NCBI RefSeq assembly: GCF_007830515.1
Contig: NZ_VLKT01000057.1
Span: forward strand, 1 to 42,574
Direction of reading: 5' to 3'
DNA from: Mesorhizobium tianshanense
GTDB lineage: Bacteria; Pseudomonadota; Alphaproteobacteria; Rhizobiales; Rhizobiaceae
DNA: 42,574 nucleotides
Each line of letters begins with the position of its first letter. Positions within the stretch are counted from its first letter, which is position 1. This document shows, piece after piece, positions 12,801 to 27,800 of this stretch. The notes below the pieces were generated by a model that saw only the letters and a program-made list of their open reading frames with translations, did no database searches and was not told the DNA's origin. The position numbers and the translations under genes were made by a program.

Positions 12801-15800
12801 CGAACACTATATTCGTACCAGTTGTTTCAGTGTCATAGAAGACGAACATGGTCGGCGCTACAGTTGCGTAGGTTGATCGAATGGGTTACCTCCGACAACC
12901 ATTAGAGAACATCCGTTGGTGTTAATTTGGACAGAAACGTCATATAGCTTCTGTCTTCTTCTTAAGCACGACAAGATTGGAAAACCCCGGAGGGAGGCTC
13001 TTGAAGTCCTTTTCGTCTCCGACCCCGCTGCTTTGGTGCGCCATAAGTGCAGCAAGAGGCAATTCAATCAGCTGCGCATTCGGTAACTTCTGCCCGGAGT
13101 GCCTATAGACGATGCGCCTGAACGGCTCGCGGAAGGGGCTTACGGCAAGCGAACCTCCGTAGTGGCCGCAATTGCAGACCACCACGTTGCAGAACACCAT
13201 TCGTGCAATTGCCTCAGCCAGATGATCGAACGACGTGGTGTCTCGGTTGTATGCCAGGATGAATAGTGTCTGTATCTTGTGACGATACATCGCAATTCTA
13301 TCAAGATCCATGAAATCGTAGCATACCGCAACAGCGAAATTTCCGAGGTCATTGCTTTCAAAAATCCATACGGTCGTCCGCTCGAGAAACGCCACCGCGT
13401 TGGCACTTATATTCTGAAGCTTCTTATTTTCTCCAGGCGCCGGATATGTCTTTCCAACCCGGCGTATCTCCGTGCGTCGGGATATTTGTTTGCCGGCCAG
13501 CCGCCTCGGCACAATCACGACAGCCTCGTTCGATACGGTCGGGATCGGCGCCGCGTCCTCAATACGGTAATCGAGGCCGGCGATGATTATAGCCTCGAGC
13601 TTTTCGGCAGCGCGCTTCAGCTTGTGCTCGAAGCCGATCGGAACGGCGAGTTCCGGCAACAGCACAATATCCGGCCGACGGTCCAAACCCCGCAGAGATG
13701 CGAGATAGTGACGTATCTCTTTCTTAGCGCGTCGTTCTTCCAGTTCTGAAATGCGAACGCACTGCTGCCAGTCACCCTTTCCATCGTCGACCCAAGCGGC
13801 TTCATGGTCGAGCGATGTCTGGACGACCCCGATGAAGAGGGCGCTATTCACCAAGTTCGCTCTCCTCTCCGTCGCCGTCCGGCCCAGCCGCGAAGTCGTT
13901 CAGCCGAAAGGGGATTAGCTGTCGCGGCTGGTTCATGGCGACAGCCAGTTGATTGTCGACGAGTACGCGCTGTGCCCTTTTGACGGCGTTCAGCAATTGG
14001 TTAGGGCCTATCAGCAAGGGCGGATCGAATCCAGCATCATTGGCCCCGACGCCAACCTCCCACCCAAACAATCCCGGACGTCGAGAGATTGCCCGCGTCT
14101 CCGCACTGCGGCCGCTAAGGCAGCCCTCCATGAGAAGAAGCGTGAGCGACGAAATAGCCAGCGACTCGAACATCTTGGACCGCGGGAGCATGACGACCTG
14201 CTCATTGCCGCGGAGATTCCAAAGTCTTGGTGCCGCGTGGTCGAACCGCAGCATGCCCAGAAGCAGGCGTCCAACCGCAGTGAGGCGGCGCTCCCATGGG
14301 TCCAGGGTTCGACCGTCCTGCGTATCGATGAAGTACCGGTAGTCGAAAATGGATGTTGCCGAACCCCGCAACCTGACGGGAGCCATCCCGGTCTGTTTGG
14401 CTCGTGCGAATGACCGCCATTCCTCCCAACTCAACGCGGCACTCCCGCGGTCGGCTAAATAATCAGATATCCAGGCTTTACTAACCAGCACGTTGTTTGG
14501 GTGCAGGTTATCGAGTCGTGCCTGCGAGCCGGCTATGTCTTCGACAATTGGCGAAACGATCTGGCGGATTATCTCAAGGGCCGTCCATTCGCCTGCGCGC
14601 GGGTCGAAGGGGCTACACTCGGTCCGTGCGAAGTGTGTCCATTCGGACAGCGTAATCCAATCGACAGTCAGCTCGGTGAACGATCTTACGGCGCGCCTGA
14701 ACGCCGTCTTCCGCGACGAGCGAGCGGTTTCGATACGCCTCGGCTTGCCCATCATCGCCTCGCGTATCCATCCCGAGTCCGTCTCTTTCATCGACCTCTC
14801 CGATTGGAGAAAATAGGTCCATCCGCTATTTGATAGATGTTCGGGATATCGCCGAGCCGCCCGTCGGTCTGCGATTTTCCGGTAGGAGAAGCAGGACTCG
14901 AACTTCCGCCAGACGGCCGAAGGTTTAGCATCGATGCTGAGGATGGATTCGGCACGATGCGCCCAAACTCCCGGCAACCGCCCGGTTTCCCCTTTCCAGT
15001 CCTTTGATGCGTCCTCGAACGTAACACCCACGTTTTTCGCTGCCAGCCGTCTAAGCTTGGCACCCAGGAGCCTGTCCTCAGCCTCGATCAACTCGGCGAC
15101 CGACAGCAGCGACGTCCCGAACTCCCTGCGGCCAACAGAATGGAACCACGCCTCTCGGGCTTGTGGAACAGAAAACACGCCGGCACTAAGCGCCGCCACG
15201 TCTTCAAGATGCCGGTAGGCCGCTTCCTTGTCTGATCTGAGTGAATCTACTGCAGCAATCGTCCGGCCGGCGTGCAAAACGCCATCGGCGAGAATCTGCA
15301 GGGACAACCCAGCATAGTAATCCGCCCACGCAATCTTCCTCTGCGTCCGCATATCCTGTATCGAGTCCGCGATTTTCTGTAACCCTCTGTGCCCTGTAAG
15401 TCGACAGTACTGGTGAAGCCTGTAAAATAGCCGCGCCTTTCCCGGATATTCCCGGAACGCCTGGAGCAGGAGCTCAAAGCAATGCCGCAGATGACGATCT
15501 TCGCTTTGCTTGTGCCTTGAGTTCAGTTCGCCTACCAGTTTTTCTTTCTCCGCAACTTCTCGTCTATATGCGGCGCTCTCTGCTCGCGAAGACCGCCCCG
15601 TCTTTGGCGCCCGGCTCTTTAGATGCGCTAGCGCGCGCGCCTCATCGATGAGACCGTCGCCTTCTTGAATGAGTATTGGGGCTAGGGCGGCGATCTGACC
15701 GGCCGCGAATGTGGCCCGAGTGTCAGGACGGATTTCTCGTTCCGGGATGTCGGCCAGCAACAGCCACTCGAGAAGCTTCAACCGCTCCCGAAGATCGTCG

Positions 15801-18800
15801 TCATCCAGAATGTCGATATTCGTAGCTGCCAGCGCCGAAACCTGCCCAAGCGTTTTCGTAAGGAGCTTGGTCGGGTTGGCGCCGTCCATCTTCGTGTCGC
15901 GGACGGCCTCCTCCTTCTTTCTTTGGTCCTGCCTTGACAGCGGAGCCGCAGCCGACCGCGATTTCGCACGAGCGCTCATCCAAGAACAAAGGCTTTCCGG
16001 ATCGTATTTTTCATTGTTCACTTCCGCGCCGATGTCGTGCTGGACAAGCAATTCCTGGTACCAAGCGATCCAATTGCAGAGCTGATCAAAATCGTACGCG
16101 ATAATCGTATGGTCATCGACGAAGCGGAAATGTGCCAAGGACCGTTCCTTCTCCACGCGCGCGTTCACTTGGGCGTCAATCGGTAGCATCGCGGCGTTGG
16201 CCAGAAACCCGGCGACAAACAATCCGGTTGGAATTCCATCGACCTTTCGATTGCCAAAACGTGGCTCCACGTTCTCCAATGTATCGGTCTGCATCTCCGA
16301 TTTATCGAGCTGGAAGCGGAGCATGTGTTCAACAATAGCCCGCATGGGATCGTCATCATCGACCGCGCCGCTTGCCGCGGTCAGGCCTCTCAGAACAGCT
16401 CCAGACCGGATACTCGGATAAAACTGCTTCAGGTCGATTGACGCATGATAGAGATCCGTCCCTTTCCCGGCTCTTGCGTCGCGTTGCCAAAATTCCGCGC
16501 GCAAATAGGGGAGCCCCTCCTTTTCCGCCGAGGCCGTGGCCAGTTGGTCGGCATTGTCCAAGTCGTTGCGGTCGAGCGGCTTTCCCCGAACCATGGCGCG
16601 TGCGGTCAGCGCCACGTGACGACGAAAGAGCGGCCAACTGTGCTGAAACTTACGATATAGATGCCCGCTTGCGTGGCGGTACGGCCCGATTTCTAGCCGC
16701 GACCGCTGGTGTTCGTCCTCTTCATACCAAGCCGGGCGATAGATCCGGTTCCCGTAGCTCCACGACGGCATTAGGCCGTCCAGCTCAGGGCCAAGCGCGT
16801 TGGCAACCGCGATCCACGCAACCTGGTCCTGTACGGCAACATGGAAAAACTGGCGATCAATGGGCGTTTCACCCTTCATCTTCTTCGGGCGGGGCAATGG
16901 ACGCAGTTTCTTGAGCCTGTAGCGGCCAGTTTCGAACTGCCGGAAAATCAGCTTCAGCTGGCGTTCGAGGTCGAGTTCGAATTCAGCCAATTCGCCGTTG
17001 TCAACAAATCCATCTGCCATACGATAGAGGCGCTTGGCTTTCTGCCACGCATAGTTCAGGTTCTCCGGCAGCAGGAGCCGTTCATAGGCGTTCATTCTGC
17101 CCCCTTTGTTCCATCAAAAAACTCGCTGAGGTCGATTGCAGTGGTCGATGGGGGCCTTCCGGGCCGCCGCTGTGGCGAACCGGCACATTTCTGCCTGCAA
17201 TTCGGCTGATCACGCCTCTCCCGCCGCATCCCAATCCGCTTTGGCTTGACCTTGGGGTCTGAAGAACCGGAAACAGGTTCAGTCAGGAACAAAATTTCTG
17301 GACGACGCTCAACAGATGTCGCTCTAATTCGCTTGAGCCAATTTAAATGAATACAGTGAATCACTTGAAACGCCCCCAGCACATATTACACGGCGAGCGT
17401 CAGTTATCACACCTCCCCTTGGTCCGAGGTGCCCTTCTACGCATACGCTGCGGGTGACCCACGGGGCCGCGTCCAGTTCAGGGCGAAGGTCGGCTCCGGA
17501 GAAGCGCCACGAAAGTCGGCGCATAGCGGCTATTCGGCACGTTCACGCTGGACTACTGCCTCCCACCCTGAGCAGGTTTAAACTGCGGTAGCAAGCATCA
17601 GACATTGACCATCAGTCTACGCCCTGACGAACCGTTTCCGCGACCAGCGATCCCTCCGGCAGGGGCCTGAGCAGTTCGGCCTGCGGCTTGGTCAAACGGA
17701 GCCAGGCCGCCCAGTTATCTGGCTGGAGCACGACCACCTGACGATCATGGTAGGGCGCGACGTCCGGCCCTGGACTCGTCGTCAGCATCGTGAAGGAGGC
17801 TGGGTGATTGCCCTGGGCCTCACGCCATAGCCCGGCAATAGCCATGAAGGGGGCCCCGACAAGGCTGAAGCGATGTTTGGTTTTGGGATATTTCTTGCCG
17901 GTGAACTCGTAGAATCCCGATGCCGGGATCAGGCAGCGCTTGCTGTCGGTGAAGTCTCGCCCTTCCGATCTAAAATTGAAGACGGGCCCACCCCTGGGAC
18001 CCGATGGCGGGAAGCTGAAGTTCATCTGGGCGAGTTCGATCATGTTGCCGGTCGCACGCATAACCGGCCCCATGTCGTTGATCCTGATGTCGTCCGCCTG
18101 GGGCAGATCGAGCTCTGTCTGTTGCGTTGGAATCTCCAGCTCCAACGCCTGCATCATCTGGCAATATTCGACCCAGCGAACGTGTTGCTCATAGGCATTG
18201 CACATCCAGCAAGGATAGCGTGAACTTCAAGATCTTTCGAGCGGTTGGGCGTCTTCCTCCGGAACCGGACTGTCGGCGAAGCTGAAGCCCCGCGTCGCGG
18301 GTCTTCACCCTCCGGGCGTCCATTCCTGACGCGGGGCAGGGCGCTCGTGCAAGTTGGGGGGAGTGCTTCTGAGATGCTGAGGGCGATATCGGCATGGGTG
18401 GAGAGGCGGCGTGCGGTCCGTCGCCGATGGCAGGGAGACGCCCGGCGCCTCGTCCGGCTCCACGGTCCGACTGCCTATTATGAGGCACAACGGCTGGCCG
18501 CAAGATCCCGCGCGATCGAAGACGGCCAGTTCCTCCATTGGGCAAAGGTAGCTGCCGAGGTGGCGCGGATCGAACCGTCCGCCGCGATGGATATCGACGT
18601 CGTCCAGTCGATCGTCGATCACGAACTTCGTCATCGAGTTCATTCGGATACTGAGCCATGACACGAAGAGGTGGGTCGCCGCGACGATCATGAGGGGACC
18701 ATAAGTCCGGTCTCTGCAACGGCTCTCTGCTACCGGGAGGATGCGACAGGGGGTGGATCCATCCACGCGCAGGCCCGTCCCCGCTTGCTGTGCTGGCTTC

Positions 18801-21800
18801 CTGGTCCAGGTCCGTCCTCCTCCAATCAACCCACAAGGGGTCCGCTACGCGAGCGTGCGGCCGCTGCGGCTTCGCCTGCGCGGTGATTGCGGCCGGGCCC
18901 CGGACCCGACGGGCGCCAGAGCGGGGATCGGCCCCGCCCACGGACGGAGCCCTTCAATGTCGCACGATCTTTCCCTCGCACAGAACCATGCCTGGAACCT
19001 CGCCCGCACCCTGATGGTGCCGGTCGTTCTCTTCAAGGTCGACGACGAATACGGCGTCATGCCCGCCGACGAACTCGACGACGCCAAAGTCGAACCGCTC
19101 TTCGAATACGATCCCTACCAGGGTGGTCGGCCGGCTCATTGAGCCGGCCTTCCTCTCGCGCCAGGCGCAGGCCGTCAGAAAGGTCGGGTTGCGCGCCGCA
19201 CATTTCCGTCCTCCGCTGACGATCGAAGGCCATGAGCCCGCTTTGGTGCGAGGTTTTGCCGCTTGCGCCGGGAAGCCCGCAAGGGAGGCTGCGCCGCCCC
19301 GGCAAGCCGGTGCGCCCCTGCAGGCTTCCGGCTTCGCGGCCGACCTCGAGACCTGCCGGAAAGGTAGAGAAAACAGATCTGGACAAGGAAAGGGCCGGAC
19401 GCCCTGCGGCGCCGGCGTGATCGACCACCCATGGAGCAGCATGAAATCGAGACGTTGCGAGACAAGGTGCCTTGCGCCGCCGTGCTTGAGCGCGAGGGGT
19501 GGAAGGTAGACGTCAAGGAGAGCACCGCACGCGCCGTGAAGCACCGGCGCGGGGCAGGCGAGATCATCATCGTCATCCATGGCGGCAGGGGATGGTTCGA
19601 TCCACTCTCGGACGCCAAGGGAGACGTCTTCACTCTCGCCGGTCATCTGGCCGGTATCGGCTTTCCGGCGGCCGTCGACGCGGTTCGCGGTCTCGTCGGC
19701 CATGTTCCGGCCACCCGGTTCTGGAACCGCCCGCAGCGCACGGGCAGTCCATCTTCGATCACCGAGCGATGGGGGCGCCGACGACCTCTGACCATCGGCT
19801 CTCGCGCCTGGCGATATCTGGCAGATGAGCGTGCGATCCCAATATGCATTCTGCGGGCCGCTATCGCTCAAGGCCTGCTGCGCGAGGGTCCGAGCGGCAG
19901 CATCTGGACGGCGCATGTCGACGGAACCCGCCAACTGATCGGATGGGAGGAACGTGGCCCGCAGTGGCGCGGCTTCTCCACCGGCGGCAGCAAGGAACTG
20001 TTCCGCTTCGGCAACGATGCGGCGCTTCGGTTCTGCGTCACCGAGGCGGCGATCGACGCCATGAGCCTTGCTGCGCTCGAGGGCATGCGTGCCGACACTC
20101 TCTACGTCAGCACCGGGGGCGGGTGGTCGCCCGCCAGCGATGCCGCGATCCGGGAGATCGCCGAGAGGCCCGACATTCTGATCGCCGCGGCCACCGACAA
20201 TGATCGGCAAGGCGAGATCTATGCCGGTCGTCTGCAGGAGATCGTCCGCGAGACTGGGTGCCGGTACCAGCGGCTGCGGCCTTCCACACAGGATTGGAAC
20301 AGCGATCTGCAAGGACGGCCGAAAGGAAACCCGGGAATGGAAGGGGAAAGGAGAGCGGAATCGCTGCCGCATGCCCGGCCGTCGCGTCAAGGGAGGCTGC
20401 GCCCGGCTAGCGCCGGCCCTTGACCCGCCGGACCGGAGAGGCGGCCGCGCGAAGGGGTGATGAGAAGGCATGAAGATGATGATCCGGTCGGGTGGACAGG
20501 ATCGCGCTTGATGCCCACGGACGACAGGAGCCGTCATGATCACCCAACCTCCCTTCCGCAAGGTCTTCGAGGGCGTCGCCACGCGCCAGCAGATGTTCCA
20601 CATGTTCGACCGCCACGGCCAGGCGCCGATGATTAAGGCACGCCTCACCGGCAGCCTCTATGACGGGGAGTGGTTCGAGATCGGCCGGGCCGAGCATGAT
20701 TATATGTTCGAGATCCTGCCGCCGCTCTGGATTCGCGGCGACATGTTCGCGCTGCGCGAGTTTATGACCGGCTCGATCACCAGCGTCTTCTTCGCACTCT
20801 CGATCGATGGGCGGCCCCGCTACTTCCACGCCTATTGCGATATGTACGCCAAGGGTTCGGCCGAGCGCATGCGCGATGTGATCGTCGAGCGGGAATCCCG
20901 CCCCGTCCGAGCCATGACGCGCGCGGAGCGGCTCGACCACATCTGGAGCACGACCCATGCCGACTATCGCGGCTATGCCGGCGAGCGGTGGCCCGAGGCC
21001 GACCAGGACAAGCGAACCGTGCTGGTTTATGGCGGCGACCAAGGGACAGTCCTGAAGCTTCTGGACGATCTGACCGACGCCGAGATCGAGGCCAAGCTAC
21101 CGGTCCATCTTCGCTACCTGCCCGCCGCAATTGCAGCCTGATCGGAGGCTGGCATGTTCACATTTCCTATTCTCGGCGTTCGCAAGGTCATCGAGCGCGG
21201 TATAGCCGATGCCGCTGCCAATGGGGGATTTCGCAATCCCTACTACGGCATCAAGACCGGCAAGGATGAAAAGCCGGGACTTTGGCTGGTGGGTGACCAG
21301 GGGGTCTATATCCTTTCCAACGGCAAGCTCGCCGAGGGTGAGCGCGCTCTCGTGGTCTATTCGGATGAATGCCACCCGGTCGGCAATCCCGACTGGTGGC
21401 ACTACAAGCGCCGGCATTTCGGCGGCGACGACGGCATCGAGTTCCTCGACGCTGAAAACCTGATCCCGCTGTTCGATCGCAACATGCGCTGCACGCATCT
21501 GCGCGTGCAACTGACCGAGACGGACGTCTCGCTGTCGCTCATCACCCGCTAGCCCATCCCAAACCTCGCCAGCTTTTCACGCGGCCGCACACGCTGGTCG
21601 CGTGATCGCGCTCGCCACAACTCCAGGAGATTATCCCGTGTCCCATGACGACCCCTTCACGCTCGACCTGTTCGGCAATACGGCACTTTCCTCAGGGCTC
21701 GGCCTTGGCGTGACCGCTTTTTCCGACGGTCCGGCCAACGATCCGGACAATGACGAGCCTGCCCCGCACTCTCCTGCGCCCGCCGTGCCCGCCACGGCCG

Positions 21801-24800
21801 ACGCGCAACCCTCGCACCGGGCACCGAAGGGCGAGAACTTCCATCTCGCCGGCATACGCGGCCTCGCCAGATCCTGGCGGGAGCGAGCCCGCGACAACGT
21901 CGCGGCGATCCGGCTCGCCGCCTCGATCGTCGATGAACAGCGCCCGGCCTCGGTCGACGAGCAGGTCGCACTGATCCGGTTCACCGGCTTCGGCGCTTCC
22001 GAGCTTGCCAACGGCGTGTTTCGTCGCCCGGGAGAGTTGGGGTTTCGCCAGGGCTGGGCGGACATCGGCGCCGACCTCGAGGACGCCATCGACAGCTGCG
22101 ACTATGCCTCGCTGGCCCGCTGCACCCAGTATGCGCACTTCACCCCGGAATACATCGTCCGGGCGATCTGGACGGGGGTCCAGCGTCTCGGATGGCGAGG
22201 CGGCCGCGTGCTCGAGCCGGGCATCGGCACGGGCTTGTTTCCAGCGCTGGTGCCCGATGATCTGCGGGACGCTTCGCATGTGATCGGGATCGAGATCGAC
22301 CCCGTCACCGCCCGCATTGCCCGGCTTCTCCAGCCGCGCGGCAGGATCCTCAATGCCGATTTCGCCCGGATCGACCTGCCGCGGCATTTCGACCTGGCGA
22401 TCGGCAATCCGCCGTTTTCCGACCGGATCGTACGCAGCGACCAGGCCTTCCGGGCCCTCTCGCTCAGGCTGCACGACTTCTTCATCGTCAAATCTATTGA
22501 CCGGCTGAAGCCCGGAGGTCTCGCCGCCTTCGTCACCTCGAGTGGCACGATGGACAAGGCCGATAGCAGGGCGCGCGAGCACATCGTACGACAAGCCGAT
22601 CTGGTCGCCGCCATCCGCCTGCCCGAGGGCAGCTTCCACGCCGATGCCGGAACCGATGTCGTCGTTGACATCCTGTTCTTCCGCAAGCGACGGGATAGTG
22701 AGGCCGTCGGCGACGCCTCCTGGCTCGACCTTGTCGAGGTCCGTCCCGCAACCGAGGATGAGGGCGCGGTCCGCGTCAATCGCTGGTTTGCCGAACATCC
22801 CGACCTGGTGCTGGGAGACCACGCCCTGCGGCGCGGCATCTACGGTCCCGACGAGACCTATACCTGCCTTCCGCGCGCCGGCGTCGATCTCGATGCAGCC
22901 CTAGCCACGGCCGTCCTTGCCCTTCCGGAAGCACTTTATGATGGGGAACCTGAAAACATCGAGGATGACGCCGAGGACGAGGGCGTACCCGATGTCGCAA
23001 CGGCAGGCGAGGCCTCTATCCGTGAGGGCAGCTATTTCATCGGCAAGAACACGGCGCTGATGCAGTTGGTCGACGGCGAGGCCGTGACCATCGCCATCAG
23101 GAAGGGCAGGAGTTCGGACGGTGTCCCGGAGAAACACGCCCGCATCATCCGCAAGCTGATCCCAATCCGTGACGCGGTGCGCGAGGTGCTGAAGGCCCAG
23201 GAGTGCGACCGGCCGTGGAAGCCGGCGCAGGTCAAGCTGCGCATTGCCTGGTCGAACTTCGTGCGCGCGTTCGGGCCGATCAACTTCACTACCGTCTCGA
23301 CCACGGAGGATGAGGAATCCGGCGAGGTGCGCGAGACGCATCGCCGCCCGAACATCCAGCCGTTCCTGGACGATCCCGATTGCTGGCTGGTGGCGTCGAT
23401 CGAGGATTACGACCTCGAAACCAACACGGCTAAACCCGGGCCCGTCTTCACCGAGCGCGTAATCGCGCCGCCGCCGCCGCCGGTCATCACGTCGGCCGCC
23501 GATGCTCTCGCCGTCGTGCTGAACGAACGTGGCCATGTTGACGCCGATCACATCGCGGAATTGCTGCATCGTGATGTCGCAGATGTAGTTGACGAGCTGG
23601 GGCAGGCGATCTTTCAGGACCCGGGGTCTGGCGCTTGGCAAACCGCCGATGCCTATCTCTCCGGTGCCGTTCGCTCCAAGCTCGCTGCCGCTGAGGCCGC
23701 CGCTGCGCTCGATCCAGCCTTTGCGCGCAATGTCGAAGCGCTCAAGGGCGTACAGCCCGCCGATCTTCGGCCCTCCGACATCACCGCCCGTCTCGGCGCC
23801 CCTTGGATTCCGGCGACCGACATCATCGCCTTTGTCAAGCAGACGATGGATGCCGTCATCAGCATCCATCACACGCCCGAACTTGCATGCTGGACGGTCA
23901 GTGCGCGCCAGCTCGGCTGGAGCGCGGCCGGCACGACCGAATGGGGCACCCATCGTCGCGATGCCGGGCAGCTGCTGTCCGACGCGCTCAATTCCTCCAT
24001 CCCGCAAATCTTCGATACGGTGAAGGACGGCGACACCGAGCGGCGCGTCCTCAATACGGTCGAGACCGAGGCGGCCAAGGAGAAGCTGCAGAAGATCAAG
24101 ACGGCGTTCCAGACGTGGATCTGGAGCGATCCCGATCGCACCGACCGATTGGCGCGGCTCTACAACGACACCTTCAACAACATCGCCCCGCGACACTTCA
24201 ACGGGGACCATCTCCGGCTTCCAGGCGCCTCGGGCGCCTTTTCTCTTTATGGGCACCAGAAACGTGCAATCTGGCGCATCATCTCGGCCGGCTCCACCTA
24301 TGTCGCCCACGCAGTCGGCGCCGGAAAGACGCTTTCGATCGCCGCGGCGATCATGGAGCAGCGCCGGCTCGGCCTCATCAACAAGGCCATGCTGGTCGTT
24401 CCCGGCCATTGCCTGGCGCAGGCCGCACGTGAGTTCCTGGCGCTCTATCCGAACGCGCGCATCCTGGTCGCCGACGAGACCAATTTCGTCAAGGAGAAGC
24501 GGCATCGCTTTCTGTCGCGGGCAGCAACCGCGAATTGGGACGCCATCATCATCACCCGTTCGGCGTTTCGCTTCATTTCGATTCCCTCGGCCTTCGAGAG
24601 CCAAATGATTCAGGACGAGCTCGAGGCCTATGAGGAACTACTGACCAAGGTCGACCGCGAGGACCGGCTTTCGCGCAAGCGTATCGAGCGCATGAAGGAG
24701 GGGCACAAGGAAAGGCTGGAGGCGCTGTCGACACGCAAGGACGATCTGCTCACCATATCGGAGATCGGCGTCGACCAGATCATCGTCGACGAGGCGCAGG

Positions 24801-27800
24801 AGTTCAGGAAGCTCAGCTTCGCCACCAACATGTCGACGCTGAAAGGCGTCGATCCCAATGGCTCGCAGCGGGCCTGGGACCTCTATGTGAAGTCGCGGTT
24901 CGTCGAGACGAAAAATCCGGGTAGGGCGCTCGTACTGGCTTCCGGCACGCCAATCACCAACACGCTCGGCGAAATGTTCACCGCGCAGCGGCTGATGGAT
25001 AATGCCGCGCTCGCCGCACGCGGGTTGCATGAATTCGACGCCTGGGCGTCGACCTTCGGTGACACCTCGACCGAACTCGAGTTGCAGCCGTCCGGCAAAT
25101 ACAAGCCGGTCACGCGCTTCGCCCAGTTCGTCAACGTCCCCGAGCTGATCGCCATGTTCCGGTCATTCGCGGACGTGGTGCAGCCCGCCGACCTGCGGAA
25201 ATATGTCAAGGTCCCGAAGATCGCCGGCGGCAAGCGCCAGATCATCACCGCCGAGCCGACCCCGGCCTTCAAGGCCTATCAGCGCCATCTCGATCAACGC
25301 ATCAAGTCGATCGAAGAGCGCGACGGGCCGGCCCAGCCCGGCGACGACATCCTGCTCTCGGTCATCACCGACGGCCGCCATGCCGCGATCGACCTGCGCC
25401 TGGTCATGCCGGCCATGGACAATGAGGACGGCAACAAGCTTAACGCGCTTGTCCAAAACACCTTCCGCATCTGGCAGGAGACGGCCGAGAACGAATATCT
25501 TCGCAAGGACGGCAAGCACTTCGACAAGTCCGGCGCCGGCCAGCTCATCTTCTCAGATCTCGGCACCATCAATGTCGAAGCCTCCCGCGGCTTCTCGGCC
25601 TATCGCTGGATCCGCGACGAACTGGTCGGCCTCGGCGTTCCGCCATCGGAAGTCGCCTATATGCAGGATTTCAAGAAGTCCGAAGCCAAGCAGCGCCTGT
25701 TCAACGATTTCAATGCCGGCAAGGTCCGTATCCTGATCGGTTCGTCGGAGACCATGGGCACCGGCGTCAATGTGCAGGCGCGGCTGAAGGCGCTCCATCA
25801 CCTCGACGTTCCCTGGCTCCCCTCCCAGATCGAACAGCGCGAGGGCCGCATCATCCGCCAGGGCAACCAGCACGACGAAATCGGGCTCTATGCCTATGCG
25901 ACGCTTGGTTCGCTCGACGCCACCATGTGGCAGAACAACGAGCGCAAGGCCCGCTTCATCGCGGCGGCGCTCTCGGGCGACACGTCCATTCGACGCCTCG
26001 AGGACATGGGAGAGGGGCAGGCCAACCAGTTCGCCATGGCCAAGGCCATCGCATCGGGCGATCAGCGCCTGATGCAAAAGGCGGGGCTCGAGGCCGAGAT
26101 CGCCCGTCTCGACCGGCTCCATGCCGCCCATATCGACGACCAGCACGCCATTCGCCGGCAGGTCCGCGAGGCGGAGCGCGAGATCGAGCTGTCAGGCCGG
26201 CGCATTGCCGAAATCGGACAGGACATCGCGCGCCTGGTGCCCACCGCCGCCGATGCCTTCACGATGACCGTTACCGGGACCGCGTTCGCCGAGCGCAAGC
26301 TCGCCGGCCGCGCGCTGATGAAGGAAATCCTCACCCTCGTGCAGCTCAGCCAAGAGGGTGAGACCGTCATCGCGTCGATTGCTGGCTTCGATATCGAATA
26401 TTGCGGCGAGCGCTTCGGCCGGGACGGCTATCGCTACACCACGATGCTGATGCGCACCGGCGCCGACTTCGAGATCGAGCTTCCCGTCACGGTCACGCCG
26501 CTCGGCGCGATTGCTCGCCTCGAGCATACGCTTTCGAACTTCGAGGGCGAGCAGGACAATTATCGCTGTCGGCTGGAGGATGCCCGCCGGCGTCTAGCCT
26601 CCTATCAGCCACGTATTGGTGAAGCCTTTGCCTTCAAAGCTGAGCTTCAACTGAAGCGGGAGCAGTTGGCCGATCTCGAGGCCGATCTCGCCGCCGGCGC
26701 GGATAACAATCCCGACCTTGTGGTTGGGGTGACTGATGGTGCGACCCGTCAGGCGGCGTGAACGCAAAGACCAATATTGCGACAGATGACGGCCGAGAGT
26801 TCAACCCCTGTGGGATCGTCCTCCAGCATTTAAAGGGGAAGCGCTGACCCGGCATAGACACGACCAGTTCGCCCCGAGCAGTTATTCGGCGACCCTTTAG
26901 GCTAGGTCAGCCGCGATGAGAATGTCCTCGGCACGGAAGAACTCCTTGGCATTCGTTGCTGCTTGCTGGACGTCCGCCTCCGGTACAAAAAGCACGACCG
27001 CCAAGTCGCCGACGGCGCGCGAACAGCACACATAGAAGAGGCGCCTGGTGCGATCCAAAATTGACTCCTTGCCTTCCGCGATGTTTGCCGTGTCCGTGGC
27101 GGACAAAGACGTCACGCCGAAGTACTTGCCGTACGAGAACAGCGTGTAGTTTGCCTCCGCGTCGTCGAGGACGACGAGCACGCGCGAGAACTCGGCACCC
27201 TTGACCCCCTGATGGGTGTCGAAAGGGGACAGCCTCATGACGTAATTTTCATATGCCCACATTTGCGGAGCGGGACAGGAGAAGAACGCCGCAACCGCTG
27301 CGTCATCGCCCGAGCCTTCTCCTGCGTCGACGCCGAGGGGCAAGCCGACGAGGCGCGATTTGAGCCGCTCATCGATGGGGTAGAGGTCGCGCTCGAGGAT
27401 CAGCGTCAGGACCTCGCGCGTCGTTGGGGGATTAGGCCGTTCAAACAGCGCGACGAGGTCGTCGATGTCGGCCTTCAGCTTGTCCAAGGCTTGTCGGGCC
27501 GTCTGAGGTTTGATGCTATCGGCCTGTAGCGCCGGGGCAGTGGCCCTCAGCAGGTTCATGACAGCGAAGGTATGGCCGTTGTGGCTCGCCCGCACAATCG
27601 GCAGTACGTATTGCAGGAGGGGGCGCAACACCCAGGCAGATCCGTCGAGCAGACCGTCTTTGAGGCTCGCCGACCCATTGTCGTTGAGCGCGGCATAGAT
27701 GTCGGGGAATCCCATGTTCTGCGCTGCCATGCGGTGGACGAGCACCATGACCTTGACGCCGCCGTCGAGCGAGTCATCGCGCCATCGTTCGTCGCCGTTC